The notes under the pieces were generated by a model. That model was not told where the DNA came from and did not search any database. It saw only the letters and a list, made by a program, of their open reading frames with translations. A stretch of 64,000 bases of DNA from Pseudomonas marincola (GTDB lineage Bacteria > Pseudomonadota > Gammaproteobacteria > Pseudomonadales > Pseudomonadaceae): assembly GCF_900116605.1 (NCBI RefSeq), contig NZ_FPBC01000001.1:558001-622000 (forward strand), written 5' to 3'. Shown here piece after piece: positions 37,815-46,524 of this stretch (position 1 is its first letter; the number at the start of each line of letters is the position of its first letter). The position numbers and the translations under genes are program-made.

Positions 37815-38017
37815 TCGACATCGAGAAGATAAAAAAACTCAGCCCACGCGATGGCGACGTATTTGTGTTGCCAATCACCACGCCTGGCGACATCGCCGCA
37901 TCTTTTGCAGAAGCCCTTAACATCGCAGTACCGGGGCTCAAGGCTACGGTGATCATCGGTGAAGCCCAGCAACTAAGCACCGCCCAAATGAATGCCGCCG
38001 GCTGGTACCGCGCATGA
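37811..38017 (+). CDS. Small unknown lysis-cassette protein
   Basis: 68 aa from ATG 37811, overlapping the endolysin stop and then the Rz start by 4 bp. Not recognised. Sequence DGDVFVLPITTPGDIAASFAEAL suggests a small alpha/beta domain. Overlaps at both ends support real translation. Confidence 0.7.
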   Translation: MIDIEKIKKLSPRDGDVFVLPITTPGDIAASFAEALNIAVPGLKATVIIGEAQQLSTAQMNAAGWYRA

Positions 38018-38457
38018 GCACCCTGCGCCAAGCGTTGCTAGGGCTTGCCCTGATCGCTGCACTTGGCCTGCTCATATGGGGCCAGCAACAGCGCATCAAG
38101 CAGGCCGACACCCAAGCCAGTGCCAGCGCGCAATTGGCCAGCCAGTGGCAACAGGAGGTCGCCCGCGTCACCGGCCACGCCAACCAATTAAGCGAACTGC
38201 TGAAAGTCGAGCGCAATGCACAGACCAGCCTGCGCAAAACCCAAGACTTGCTGCGTCAAGGGCTCACAGAGCGCGAGCAGAGAATCGAGGTGCTTAAACG
38301 TGAAAACCAAGCCTTTAAAAACTGGGCTGCTCAGCCTTTGCCTGAGCCTGTTAGCCGCTTGCGGCAACGTCCCGCCATCACCGGCGCCGACGCTTATCGT
38401 CAGTGGTTGTCCGGCAGTGGTGCCCTGCACCCTCTCACCGAGCAGCCCCAGCCTTAA
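38014..38457 (+). CDS. lysB: Inner-membrane spanin Rz (LysB-like)
   Basis: 147 aa: one N-terminal membrane anchor (ALLGLALIAALGLLIW) and a long coiled-coil (about 30-105) typical of i-spanins, then a Pro-rich end. Pairs with the nested Rz1 to fuse the membranes at lysis. Confidence 0.88.
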   Translation: MSTLRQALLGLALIAALGLLIWGQQQRIKQADTQASASAQLASQWQQEVARVTGHANQLSELLKVERNAQTSLRKTQDLLRQGLTEREQRIEVLKRENQAFKNWAAQPLPEPVSRLRQRPAITGADAYRQWLSGSGALHPLTEQPQP

Positions 38458-38575
38458 CGGCGAACTGCTCAGCGATACAGAGCGCACCGAAAACGATTGG
38501 GCCACCTGCGCAGCCCAAGTTGATGCTGTTTATGCCTGCCAACAGCGCCTACTAACCGAGCAACCCCATGAATAA
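38300..38575 (+). CDS. lysC: Outer-membrane lipoprotein spanin Rz1 (LysC-like), nested in Rz
   Basis: Starts at GTG 38300 in another frame inside lysB and runs 118 bases past its end. 91 aa with a lipoprotein signal LLSLCLSLLAACGN and a Pro-rich mature N-terminus (VPPSPAPT), the o-spanin pattern. P2 lysC is nested in the same way. Confidence 0.85.
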   Translation: MKTKPLKTGLLSLCLSLLAACGNVPPSPAPTLIVSGCPAVVPCTLSPSSPSLNGELLSDTERTENDWATCAAQVDAVYACQQRLLTEQPHE

Positions 38576-39020
38576 ACTCAACAGCTTGCGCACCCACCTG
38601 CTGGCCAACGTGCCAGAACTCAAATACAACCAAGAGCGCCTGCTCATTTTTGTTGATCAGGGCCGCATTCGTGCCACAGCTGCGCCGGGTTTATCGTTTG
38701 AGTACAGCTTCACGCTTAACATCATCCTCACCGACTACACAGGCTCACCAGACGCCGTGGCGGTGCCTTTGCTGGCATGGGTACTGGTGAACCAGTCCGA
38801 ACTGATGACCAACCTCGAAAAAGGCAAAGAGTCCATACAGTTTGAAGTAGACGTGATCGATGAAAATCAGGTTGATATGTCGCTCACATTGCCCCTGACT
38901 GAGCGCGTAATCGTCAAACGCCTGGAAGATGGCACCCTGCAGATCACCCACCCAGAAGAGCCGCAACTTGAAGAGACCTTCACACTCGAAAGCATGAGTA
39001 TCGAGACTCCGCATGACTGA
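38568..39020 (+). CDS. R: Tail completion protein R (P2 gpR-like)
   Basis: 150 aa; family start LNSLRTHLLANVPELKYNQERLLIF and central FSFEYSFTLNIILTDYTG-like stretch. Overlaps Rz1 by 8 bp and S by 8 bp. Acts at the end of tail assembly. Confidence 0.9.
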   Translation: MNKLNSLRTHLLANVPELKYNQERLLIFVDQGRIRATAAPGLSFEYSFTLNIILTDYTGSPDAVAVPLLAWVLVNQSELMTNLEKGKESIQFEVDVIDENQVDMSLTLPLTERVIVKRLEDGTLQITHPEEPQLEETFTLESMSIETPHD

Positions 39021-39480
39021 TGACCTAAGCGCACTCGAAGACTGGGCAGGCGCCCTGCTCACGAAGCTGCAGCCCAAAGAGCGCCGCCAACTCAACACCA
39101 GCATTGCCCGCGAACTGCGCCGCAGTCAGCAGCAACGCATTGCAGCCCAGCGCAACCCAGACGGCACCGCCTACGCCCCGCGCAAAGCCCGCGAACTGCG
39201 CCAAAAGCAAGGCCGCATCAAACGCAAGCGGAAGGCCGCCCCAATGTTCACCAAGCTGCGCCAAGCCCGCTATTTAAAAGTGCAGAGCACCGCAAACAGT
39301 ATCGCTATTGGCTTTCTCGGGCGTACTGCACGCATTGCCCGTGTTCACCAGTACGGATTGCGTGATAGCCCCGGCAAAACCTCGCCAGACACCCGCTACG
39401 ATCGCCGCGAGCTATTGGGCTTTAGCTCAAGTGACCTCGATATGATCCGCGACAGCTTGCTCAATCACCTCACCAGATAG
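39013..39480 (+). CDS. S: Tail completion/virion morphogenesis protein S (P2 gpS-like)
   Basis: 155 aa, basic (KARELRQKQGRIKRKRK), with the family segment YLKVQSTANSIAIGFLGR and HQYGLRD. Last gene before the V promoter region. Confidence 0.9.
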   Translation: MTDDLSALEDWAGALLTKLQPKERRQLNTSIARELRRSQQQRIAAQRNPDGTAYAPRKARELRQKQGRIKRKRKAAPMFTKLRQARYLKVQSTANSIAIGFLGRTARIARVHQYGLRDSPGKTSPDTRYDRRELLGFSSSDLDMIRDSLLNHLTR

Positions 39481-39488
39481 TCTGGCGC

Positions 39489-39507
39489 TGTAAGGCCTCG
39501 CACTACA
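39489..39507 (+). promoter_or_regulatory. Predicted Ogr-type activator site (P_V position)
   Basis: CTGTA-N11-CTACAAAG, that is TGT-N13-ACA, in the 73-base gap before gene V. The dyad centre (39498) is about 55 bp before the V start, so the transcript would begin very close to the ATG. Confidence 0.6.
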
Positions 39508-39553
39508 AAGCACCCACCGTGCATCGCGCGCGTGAGCACGCGAGCATGACGGC

Positions 39554-40144
39554 ATGAACTCGCTAGCCGAAATTACCCGCCGCCTCGACAACATGATCCG
39601 CCTTGGCACCATCGCCGAGGTCGACCATGGCGACCCCGCACAGCAGTTGCCAGCATTGTGCCGCGTCACCAGTGGCACCATCACAACCGGCTGGTTGCCC
39701 TGGTTAAATCTGCGCGCCGGCACCACACGCACCTGGAACCCGCCAACTGTGAACGAACAGTGCCTGGTATTCAGCCCCAGCGGCGAACCCACGCAAGGCA
39801 TTGTTTTGCTCGGGCTCGACTCCCTCGGCAACCCTGCGCCCAGCAACAGCCCAGCCAAAGACCTCACCGTCTACCCAGACGGCGCGCAGATCGAATACGA
39901 CCACGTTGCCCATCACCTACGCGCCATCCTGCCTGCAGCCGGTACCACCACGCTCGAAAGTCTCGGCGGCATCACCATCAAAGGGCCAATCACCCACGAA
40001 GGTGACTACACCCAAACCGGCAATCAGAACGTCACCGGTACCGTAACCGTTAGCCAAGACGTAATCGCCGCCGCCGTAAGCCTGGTTAACCACAAACACA
40101 CAGGCGTAACTGCTGGCAGTGCGCAAACAGGTAAACCGGCATGA
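39554..40144 (+). CDS. V: Baseplate spike protein V (P2 gpV-like)
   Basis: 196 aa central spike that punctures the outer membrane. N-terminal OB-like part, then a beta-helical stretch (ITHEGDYTQTGNQNVTGTV) and the HxH tip NHKHTGV, which binds iron in P2 gpV. Overlaps W by 4 bp. Confidence 0.93.
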   Translation: MNSLAEITRRLDNMIRLGTIAEVDHGDPAQQLPALCRVTSGTITTGWLPWLNLRAGTTRTWNPPTVNEQCLVFSPSGEPTQGIVLLGLDSLGNPAPSNSPAKDLTVYPDGAQIEYDHVAHHLRAILPAAGTTTLESLGGITIKGPITHEGDYTQTGNQNVTGTVTVSQDVIAAAVSLVNHKHTGVTAGSAQTGKPA

Positions 40145-40485
40145 ACCGCACCAACGGCAGCGCCATTGGCGATCTCGACCACCTGCGCCAAAGCGTGAGC
40201 GACATTCTTACTACCCCCATTGGCAGCCGCGTGATGCGCCGTGATTACGGCAGCCAGCTCATGGAACTCATCGACCAGCCATTCAACGGCACCACCAAGC
40301 TGCGCGCCTATGCCGCCATTGCCATGGGCCTCATGCGTTGGGAGCCACGCCTCAGCATCAGCCGCGTGCAAATCAGCCAAGGCAGCTCAGCCTACCAAGC
40401 GATCATTGATTTAGAGGGCACCCGCATCGACACCAACCAAGCCATCAGCCTGCAAGTGCCGCTGGTAATGGGAGCCATTGCATGA
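40141..40485 (+). CDS. W: Baseplate assembly protein W (gp25-like)
   Basis: 114 aa. GPW/gp25 fold: LRQSVSDILTTPIGSRVMRR, MELIDQPFN, and a C-terminal strand region. Overlaps V and J by 4 bp each. Confidence 0.94.
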   Translation: MNRTNGSAIGDLDHLRQSVSDILTTPIGSRVMRRDYGSQLMELIDQPFNGTTKLRAYAAIAMGLMRWEPRLSISRVQISQGSSAYQAIIDLEGTRIDTNQAISLQVPLVMGAIA

Positions 40486-41399
40486 GCAGTTTCAGCCCGA
40501 TCGACCTTTCCCTGCTACCCGCCCCCGAGGTAGTCGAATCGCTCGACTATGAGGTGATTTTTGCCGAGCGCAAAACCGCCCTTATTAACCTGTTCCCGGC
40601 CGATCAGCAGGCCGATATCGCCGCCCGCCTGGAGCTGGAATCCGAGCCCCTGGTCAAACTTCTGCAAGAGAACGCTTACCGTGAGCTGAACTGGCGCCAG
40701 CGCGTTAACGAGTCTGCCCTTGCCGTCATGCTGGCCTTTGCAACAGGCAATGACCTGGAACAGATCGCCGCCCGTTTCAACGTCAGCCGTTTGACCATCA
40801 CCCCAGCCAACCCCAGTGCCACCCCACCGGTTGCCGCCGTGCTGGAAGGTGACGACAGCCTGCGCGAACGCACCCAAATGGCGCTTGAGGGCCTGAGCAC
40901 CGCAGGACCGCGCAACGCCTATATATTTCATGCGCGTACTGCCGATGGCCGTGTAGCCGATGCAACTGCCATCAGCCCAGCCCCCTGCTACGCCACCATC
41001 ACCGTGCAGTCAGCCACAGGTGATGGCACTGCTTCACAGGATCTGCTCGATGCTGTGGCCGCTGCCCTGAATGATGAGGACGTGCGCCCGGTATGCGATC
41101 GCGTAACCGTACAAAGCGCCACCGTGCTGCCTTACACCGTAACCGCCGTGCTCTATGTCGACAGCCTCACGCCTGAGTCTGAGCTGGTATTGCAAGCCGC
41201 ACAGGCTGCGCTGAGCAGCTACGTCAACCAACGCCGGCGGCTGGACCGTGGAGTCTATCGCTCGGCCATTGATGCCGCGTTGCATGTTGAGGGCGTGCGC
41301 TATGTTGAGCTAACCGACTGGGAAGACATCGCGCCAAACGAAACCGCTGCTGCGTATTGCACCGCCACTAGCGTCACCCTCGCAGAGCTGCAAGCGTGA
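40482..41399 (+). CDS. J: Baseplate protein J (P2 gpJ-like)
   Basis: 305 aa wedge protein. Family features DYEVIFAERKTALI near the N-terminus, ELNWRQRVNESALAVMLAFA and the C-terminal YRSAIDAALHVEGVRYVEL. Overlaps I by 4 bp. Confidence 0.94.
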   Translation: MSSFSPIDLSLLPAPEVVESLDYEVIFAERKTALINLFPADQQADIAARLELESEPLVKLLQENAYRELNWRQRVNESALAVMLAFATGNDLEQIAARFNVSRLTITPANPSATPPVAAVLEGDDSLRERTQMALEGLSTAGPRNAYIFHARTADGRVADATAISPAPCYATITVQSATGDGTASQDLLDAVAAALNDEDVRPVCDRVTVQSATVLPYTVTAVLYVDSLTPESELVLQAAQAALSSYVNQRRRLDRGVYRSAIDAALHVEGVRYVELTDWEDIAPNETAAAYCTATSVTLAELQA

Positions 41400-42019
41400 G
41401 CACCTACCAATCGCTGATGCCCGCCAACAGCACCGCGCTTGAACGTGCGGCGGCACAGGCGCTGGCCAACATCGAGCGCGTACCGGTAACGCTGCGCGAA
41501 CTGTGGAACCCCAGCACCTGCCCAGTTGAATTACTGCCCTACCTTGCGTGGGCGTTTTCGGTGGATCGCTGGGACAGCAACTGGCCAGAAGCAACCAAGC
41601 GCAAAGCCATCGACGGCGCATTTTTCATCCACGCTCACAAAGGCACCATCGGTGCGCTGCGCCGCGTGGTCGAGCCGTTGGGCTATCTGATTGAGGTGCG
41701 TGAGTGGTGGGAAAACCAGCCGCTAGGTGTGCCAGGTACGTTTCAACTGCAAGTAGGCGTGCTGGAAACCGGCATTACCGAAGAAATGTACATCGAGTTG
41801 GTGCGCCTGATTGACGACTCCAAACCACTCACCCGCCACCTCACCGGCCTCGCCATCAGCCTTGAAACAAAGGGCACAACCTACATTGGCGCCGCCATGA
41901 ATGACGGCGAAACCCTCACCGTATATCCCTACTCACCCGGCCCTATTGAAGTCAGCAGCCCTGCGTTGCTGTTCGGTAGTTCTGAGCACTCAATCGACAC
42001 TATGAGCGTGTACCCATGA
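41396..42019 (+). CDS. I: Tail protein I (P2 gpI-like)
   Basis: 207 aa. Signature LWNPSTCPVELLPYLAWAF and SVDRWDSNWPEATKR are those of the tail protein I family. Overlaps H by 4 bp; links baseplate and fibres. Confidence 0.94.
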   Translation: MSTYQSLMPANSTALERAAAQALANIERVPVTLRELWNPSTCPVELLPYLAWAFSVDRWDSNWPEATKRKAIDGAFFIHAHKGTIGALRRVVEPLGYLIEVREWWENQPLGVPGTFQLQVGVLETGITEEMYIELVRLIDDSKPLTRHLTGLAISLETKGTTYIGAAMNDGETLTVYPYSPGPIEVSSPALLFGSSEHSIDTMSVYP

Positions 42020-43335
42020 GCCAAACTTATTTCGCCATCCTCACCGCCATAGGCGAGGCCAAGCTGGCCAACGCCGTGGCCCTCGGTACTCAACTGCAAG
42101 TCAGCCGCATGGCAGTCGGCGACGGCAACGGCAACCTGCCAATTCCAAACCGTTCGCAGACTGCCCTGGTCAACGAACAATACCGCGCAGACCTCAATAC
42201 CCTGAGCGTGGACCCGGTAAACGACAGTCAAATCATTGCAGAGCTGGTAATCCCAGAAACCACCGGCGGCTTTTGGTTACGTGAAATGGGCCTGTATGAC
42301 GCTGCCGGAGACCTGATCGCCGTCAGCAATTGCCCGCCAAGTTACAAGCCAGAACTCGCAGAAGGCTCAGGCCGCACGCAAGTACTGCGCATGATTCTAA
42401 TTGTGAGCAGCACTGCAGCCGTGCAGTTAAAAATCGACCCGAGTGTCGTGCTGGCCACGCGAGCCTATGCCGACAGCCTCATCACCGCGCACCAGGTCGC
42501 CGCCGACCCGCACAAGCAGTACAAGCTACGCGGTACCTTTACCAGCCTCAGCGCAAACGCCCTGCTCACCGCTGCCCATGAGGGCTTTATTGTACTGGAC
42601 GCAACCGCCGGCGACCGCGCCCTCACCCTGCCACTCAACGATGCCACCTTCGGCGTGCGCGACCTGCTCATCCGACGCCTAGATAACACCGGCAACCGCG
42701 CCAAGGTGCAGACCAGTGGTACGGATAAAATCAAATTCCACACTCATCTGAACCCAGCCGGCTACGCCTTCCTGTACCTGATGGGCGCTGGTGACTGGTG
42801 GCACCTGCGAAGCGATGGCGCGGGCAATTGGTGGCCCATTGCTCGGCGCGATGACGCTCCGCTCGGGCGGCTGAGCTTTGAGACGTCAACAGCCATCCAG
42901 CCCGGTGGTTACGGCCTGCCGCATGGTGTTCTGCTTGTGCGTGCTGATTGGCCGTGGATTTGGGATCACGCACAGGCATCAGGAATGCTTGTAGATGATG
43001 CTGGTCGCGCAGGGTTTGAGGGCTGCTGGACGCGCGGCGATGGCGCTACGACTGTGCGCTCGCCGGATATTCGGGCTGAGTTCCTGCGCGCTCTAGATGA
43101 GGGGCGCGGCGTTGACATCAATCGAATTGCAGGTAGCGCGAAGCTCGATCAGATACAGGAACACCTTCATGGACTTAGGCAGGTTACGGGCAGTCTCGCA
43201 GCAGGTTCAAACCCCTACATCATCTCGGGAGCTAGATTATCGGGGGCAAATACTGACGCTCTTGCTAGTGGACGTTCTGGTAGTGAAACCTTCCCTCGCC
43301 ACATTGCCTCCCCGGCCCGCATCAAACTGATCTGA
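42016..43335 (+). CDS. H: Tail fibre protein H
   Basis: 439 aa, shorter than P2 gpH (669 from memory). The N-terminal baseplate-attachment domain is conserved (FAILTAIGEAKLANAVALG, TGGFWLREMGLYDAAGDLIA); the middle and C-terminal receptor-binding part (YGLPHGVLLVRADWPWIWD, EFLRALDEGRGVD) is of the tail-collar kind and likely sets host range. The last 300 bases look less G+C-rich than the rest. Confidence 0.9.
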   Translation: MSQTYFAILTAIGEAKLANAVALGTQLQVSRMAVGDGNGNLPIPNRSQTALVNEQYRADLNTLSVDPVNDSQIIAELVIPETTGGFWLREMGLYDAAGDLIAVSNCPPSYKPELAEGSGRTQVLRMILIVSSTAAVQLKIDPSVVLATRAYADSLITAHQVAADPHKQYKLRGTFTSLSANALLTAAHEGFIVLDATAGDRALTLPLNDATFGVRDLLIRRLDNTGNRAKVQTSGTDKIKFHTHLNPAGYAFLYLMGAGDWWHLRSDGAGNWWPIARRDDAPLGRLSFETSTAIQPGGYGLPHGVLLVRADWPWIWDHAQASGMLVDDAGRAGFEGCWTRGDGATTVRSPDIRAEFLRALDEGRGVDINRIAGSAKLDQIQEHLHGLRQVTGSLAAGSNPYIISGARLSGANTDALASGRSGSETFPRHIASPARIKLI

Positions 43336-43345
43336 GGAGCTAAAA

Positions 43346-44089
43346 ATGTACACTTACATCGCAGATAGCGCCGGTGTTCTCACTGGCCCGGCAGAACTTC
43401 CCGTAACACCCGGACTAGGCATTCAGGTGCCAAGCAACGCCTTTCAGTTAGCCATTGAACTGGCACAGCCGGCAGCGGGTTGCGTCTGGGTGTTAGTCGA
43501 TGGTAAGCCCCAGCAGTTGGCAGACCATCGAGGAACGGTTTACAGCGCCGTTACCGGTGCTGCCGAGCAGCACACCGAACTAGGCGAGCTGCCCGAAGGT
43601 CTCACCACCGAGCAGCGCCCAACAGCAGATCACAGCTGGACAGGCAGCTCTTGGGCCTTCGATGCATCCAAGCAGGCAACCAACCGGTTGGCGTTATCGG
43701 TAAGCCTCTGCGAAACAGTGGACGCCGCCGCCGATGCTGCGCGCCTCAAAGTAGCCGGCGACCCACTACGCGCCACAGAATACGAACGCGCAGCCATCGA
43801 AGCCCAAGCGTTCAAAGACGCAGGCTACCCAGCTGAATCAGTCCCGCGCACCGTTGCAGCTTGGGCAATCAATAGCCGCACCGCCGAGCAAGCGGCTGAC
43901 AGCATTCTCGCGGAATCTGCCGCCTACACCGAGGCGTTGTACTGCCTGCGCGAAGTGCGCCTCAATGGCAAAGAGCAGGTGCGGGCGGCAATGGATGCCG
44001 GCAACGTCGAGCTCGCCCAGCAAATCACCGAGCAAACCATCGCAAAGATAAACACCGACATCGCAGGCGTGGGCAACAACCCAAGCTAA
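43346..44089 (+). CDS. Tail fibre assembly protein
   Basis: 247 aa immediately after the fibre. N-terminal ligand-like beta part ending at SWTGSSWAFD, then an Ala-rich helical domain with repeated QA/AA motifs, as in chaperone-type tail fibre assembly (tfa) proteins. Ends just before a terminator. Confidence 0.8.
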   Translation: MYTYIADSAGVLTGPAELPVTPGLGIQVPSNAFQLAIELAQPAAGCVWVLVDGKPQQLADHRGTVYSAVTGAAEQHTELGELPEGLTTEQRPTADHSWTGSSWAFDASKQATNRLALSVSLCETVDAAADAARLKVAGDPLRATEYERAAIEAQAFKDAGYPAESVPRTVAAWAINSRTAEQAADSILAESAAYTEALYCLREVRLNGKEQVRAAMDAGNVELAQQITEQTIAKINTDIAGVGNNPS

Positions 44090-44111
44090 GCCCAACCAAA
44101 GCCATCAACAC

Positions 44112-44134
44112 AGCCCCGCCAGCCGGGGCTTTTT
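44112..44134 (+). terminator. Terminator after the V-H operon
   Basis: AGCCCCG/CGGGGCT stem with a five-base loop, then TTTT. Confidence 0.85.
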
Positions 44135-44145
44135 CTTGTGTGCGC

Positions 44146-44164
44146 TGTACCCCCGCCCCCTACA
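44146..44164 (+). promoter_or_regulatory. Predicted Ogr-type activator site (P_F position)
   Basis: CTGTA-N11-CTACAAAG (TGT-N13-ACA), the same outer bases as the P_V site. Centre 44155 puts the transcript start near 44210, 70 bases before FI. Confidence 0.6.
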
Positions 44165-44282
44165 AAGCCAACAGCTCGCCCCATACCCGCGCGCGCGTCA
44201 CCCTGCAGGCTCAATGGCTCAGCACTCTGGGCCGCGACTCAGCCACAGATTCGCTCATTAAGCCGCGCAGGAGCAGCCGCCC

Positions 44283-45455
44283 ATGGCAACCGATTACCAC
44301 CACGGCGTTCGCGTCATCGAAATCAACGAGGGCACGCGCCCCATCCGCACAATCTCAACCGCTGTGATTGGTATGGTTTGCACTGCTGCCGATGCCGACG
44401 CAGCGGCCTTCCCGCTTAACACGCCGGTACTAATCACCGATGTGCTCAGTGCCATTGGCAAAGCCGGTACCGAAGGCACGCTCGCCGCCAGCCTTGATGC
44501 CATTGCCGACAACGCCAGCCCGCTCACCATCGTCGTGCGCGTTGAAGAAGGCGCAGACGCTGCAGCAACAAGCGCCAACATCATCGGCACCATCACTGCC
44601 GAAGGCCAATACACGGGCCTCAAGGCGTTGCTCGCTGCCAAGGTGAAACTCGGCGTCACACCCCGCATCCTCGGTGTACCAGGGCTGGACTCACAAGAGG
44701 TCGCCACCGAGCTAGTCGCTATTGCGCAAAAACTGCGTGCGTTCGCCTATGCCAGTTGCTGGGAATGCGCCACCGTCACCGAAGCTATCGCCTACCGCGA
44801 CAACTTTGGCGCCCGCGAGCTCATGCTCATCTGGCCCGACTTCTTGTCATTCGATGCCGTAGCCGAAGCCACCACCACAGCCCCGGCAGTGGCACGCGCA
44901 CTGGGCCTGCGCGCCAAGCTCGATGAGCAAGTGGGCTGGCACAAAACCCTGTCCAACATCCCTGTAAATGGCGTGACCGGCATTAGCAAAGACGTGTTCT
45001 GGGATCTGCAAAACCCAGCCACCGACGCGGGCCTGCTCAACGAAAACGAAGTCACAACCCTCATTCGTGAAGGTGGCTTTCGCTTCTGGGGCTCACGCAC
45101 CTGCAGCGATGATCCGCTGTTCGCCTTCGAGAACTACACCCGCACCGCCCAGGTACTGGCCGACACCATGGCCGAGGCGCACTTGTGGGCAGTTGATAAG
45201 CCCATGCACCCAAGCCTGGTGCGCGACATCATGGAAGGCATCAACGCCAAGTTCCGTGAGCTCAAAGCCCTCGGCTACATCATTGATGGCGCGTGCTGGT
45301 ACGACGAATCCGTCAACGACGCCACCACCCTCAAAGACGGCAAGCTCTACCTCGATTACGACTACACGCCGGTACCGCCGCTGGAAAACCTGCAGCTACG
45401 CCAGCGCATCACCGACCGTTACCTGGTCGACTTCGCCAGCCGCATCGGCGGTTAA
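44283..45455 (+). CDS. FI: Tail sheath protein FI
   Basis: 390 aa contractile sheath subunit (P2 FI 396). N-terminal [20 protein letters not shown] and C-terminal [19 protein letters not shown] are family features. Confidence 0.95.
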   Translation: MATDYHHGVRVIEINEGTRPIRTISTAVIGMVCTAADADAAAFPLNTPVLITDVLSAIGKAGTEGTLAASLDAIADNASPLTIVVRVEEGADAAATSANIIGTITAEGQYTGLKALLAAKVKLGVTPRILGVPGLDSQEVATELVAIAQKLRAFAYASCWECATVTEAIAYRDNFGARELMLIWPDFLSFDAVAEATTTAPAVARALGLRAKLDEQVGWHKTLSNIPVNGVTGISKDVFWDLQNPATDAGLLNENEVTTLIREGGFRFWGSRTCSDDPLFAFENYTRTAQVLADTMAEAHLWAVDKPMHPSLVRDIMEGINAKFRELKALGYIIDGACWYDESVNDATTLKDGKLYLDYDYTPVPPLENLQLRQRITDRYLVDFASRIGG

Positions 45456-45496
45456 ACCATAGGCCGCACCCGGCAACTATTTAGGAGAGCGCCGCC

Positions 45497-46012
45497 ATGG
45501 CACTGCCAAAAAAACTCAAGAACATGAACCTGTTCAATGACGCCGCCAGTTACATGGGCGTTGCCAAAACCGTCACCCTGCCCAAGCTGGATCGCAAAAT
45601 GGAAGCATGGCGCGGCGCTGGTATGGATGGCCCAGTTGAGGCCGACATGGGCCACGGTGATGACGGCATTCAGCTGGAATGGACCCTCGGCGGTTGGGAC
45701 CTCACCGCACTGCGCCAGTACGGCATCACCTCAGCCACAGGCGTGCAACTGCGCTGGGCAGGTGCGGTACAGCGTGACGACACCGGTGAGGTTTCTGCCG
45801 TTGAAGTGGTGGTGCGTGGTCGTCATAAAGAAATCGACTTTGGCGATGCAGAGCCCGGCGAAGACACCGAGCACAAAATCGCCACCACCTGCGCGTATTA
45901 CAAGCTCACCGTTGATGGCAACACCGAAGTAGAAATCGACCTGCTCAACTTTGTATTCATCGTCAACGGTGAAGACCGCCTCGCCGAGCAGCGCAAGGCC
46001 ATCGGCCTCTAA
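45497..46012 (+). CDS. FII: Major tail tube protein FII
   Basis: 171 aa (P2 FII 172). MALPKKLKNMNLFNDAASYMG start and EVVVRGRHKEIDFGDAEPGE region typical. Ribosome site GGAGAG ahead of ATG. Confidence 0.95.
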   Translation: MALPKKLKNMNLFNDAASYMGVAKTVTLPKLDRKMEAWRGAGMDGPVEADMGHGDDGIQLEWTLGGWDLTALRQYGITSATGVQLRWAGAVQRDDTGEVSAVEVVVRGRHKEIDFGDAEPGEDTEHKIATTCAYYKLTVDGNTEVEIDLLNFVFIVNGEDRLAEQRKAIGL

Positions 46013-46072
46013 CCCCATGCGCGCCACGCCTGTGGCGCCATTACCTGCAATACCCTCAAAGGAGCCTCACCC

Positions 46073-46381
46073 ATGAAGCAACCCGAATACAGCGCCCCCA
46101 TTCTTTTGGTCAACGGCATTACACGCGGCAGCAAAAAAACCACCTCAATCAGCCTGCGCAAACCAGCCTCTGGCGAGCTACGCGGCCTGCGCTTGGGCGA
46201 CCTGCTGCAAGGTGATGTCAACGCCGTGATCAAGCTGGTACCGCGTATTAGCGAACCCACCATCACCGAGCAAGAAGCTGCCGTGATGGATGTTTACAAC
46301 CTCACCGAATGCGCGGATGCGATCGCCGTTTTTTTGCAAGTGAAGGGCGAACCTGCGACAGCGGACTCCCCCGAGGCGTAG
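46073..46381 (+). CDS. E: Tail assembly chaperone E (zero-frame product)
   Basis: 102 aa. Chaperone for tail assembly around the tape measure. The segment GELRGLRLGDLLQGDVNAV is characteristic. Residues 86-88 are encoded at a T7G run (46329-46336), where a minority of ribosomes should shift to E'. Confidence 0.92.
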   Translation: MKQPEYSAPILLVNGITRGSKKTTSISLRKPASGELRGLRLGDLLQGDVNAVIKLVPRISEPTITEQEAAVMDVYNLTECADAIAVFLQVKGEPATADSPEA

Positions 46382-46524
46382 ACGACGCCATGGCCGACAT
46401 TGCTCTGGTGTTCCACTGGGCTCCGGAGCAAATGAACGGCATGGAATTAAACGAACTGATTGAATGGCGCGAGCGCGCCCGAGAAAGATGGGAGCTAATG
46501 CATGGCGCGCGATCTAAAACTTGA
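46073..46524 (+). CDS. E': Frameshift product E-E' (programmed -1 at T7G)
   Basis: The run T7 (46329-46335) followed by G gives the slippery heptamer T-TTT-TTG in the E frame. After a -1 slip the frame is open to 46524, adding 62 residues (total about 150; P2 E+E' 142 from memory), including ALVFHWAPEQMNGMELNELI. This exactly matches the P2 E/E' arrangement. E' overlaps the tape-measure start by 23 bp. A separate internal ATG at 46390 exists but is not needed. Confidence 0.85.

Noticed and set aside
46390..46524. Independent small gene starting at ATG 46390
   Set aside because: No ribosome site of its own is evident; the T7G frameshift into this frame explains it better.
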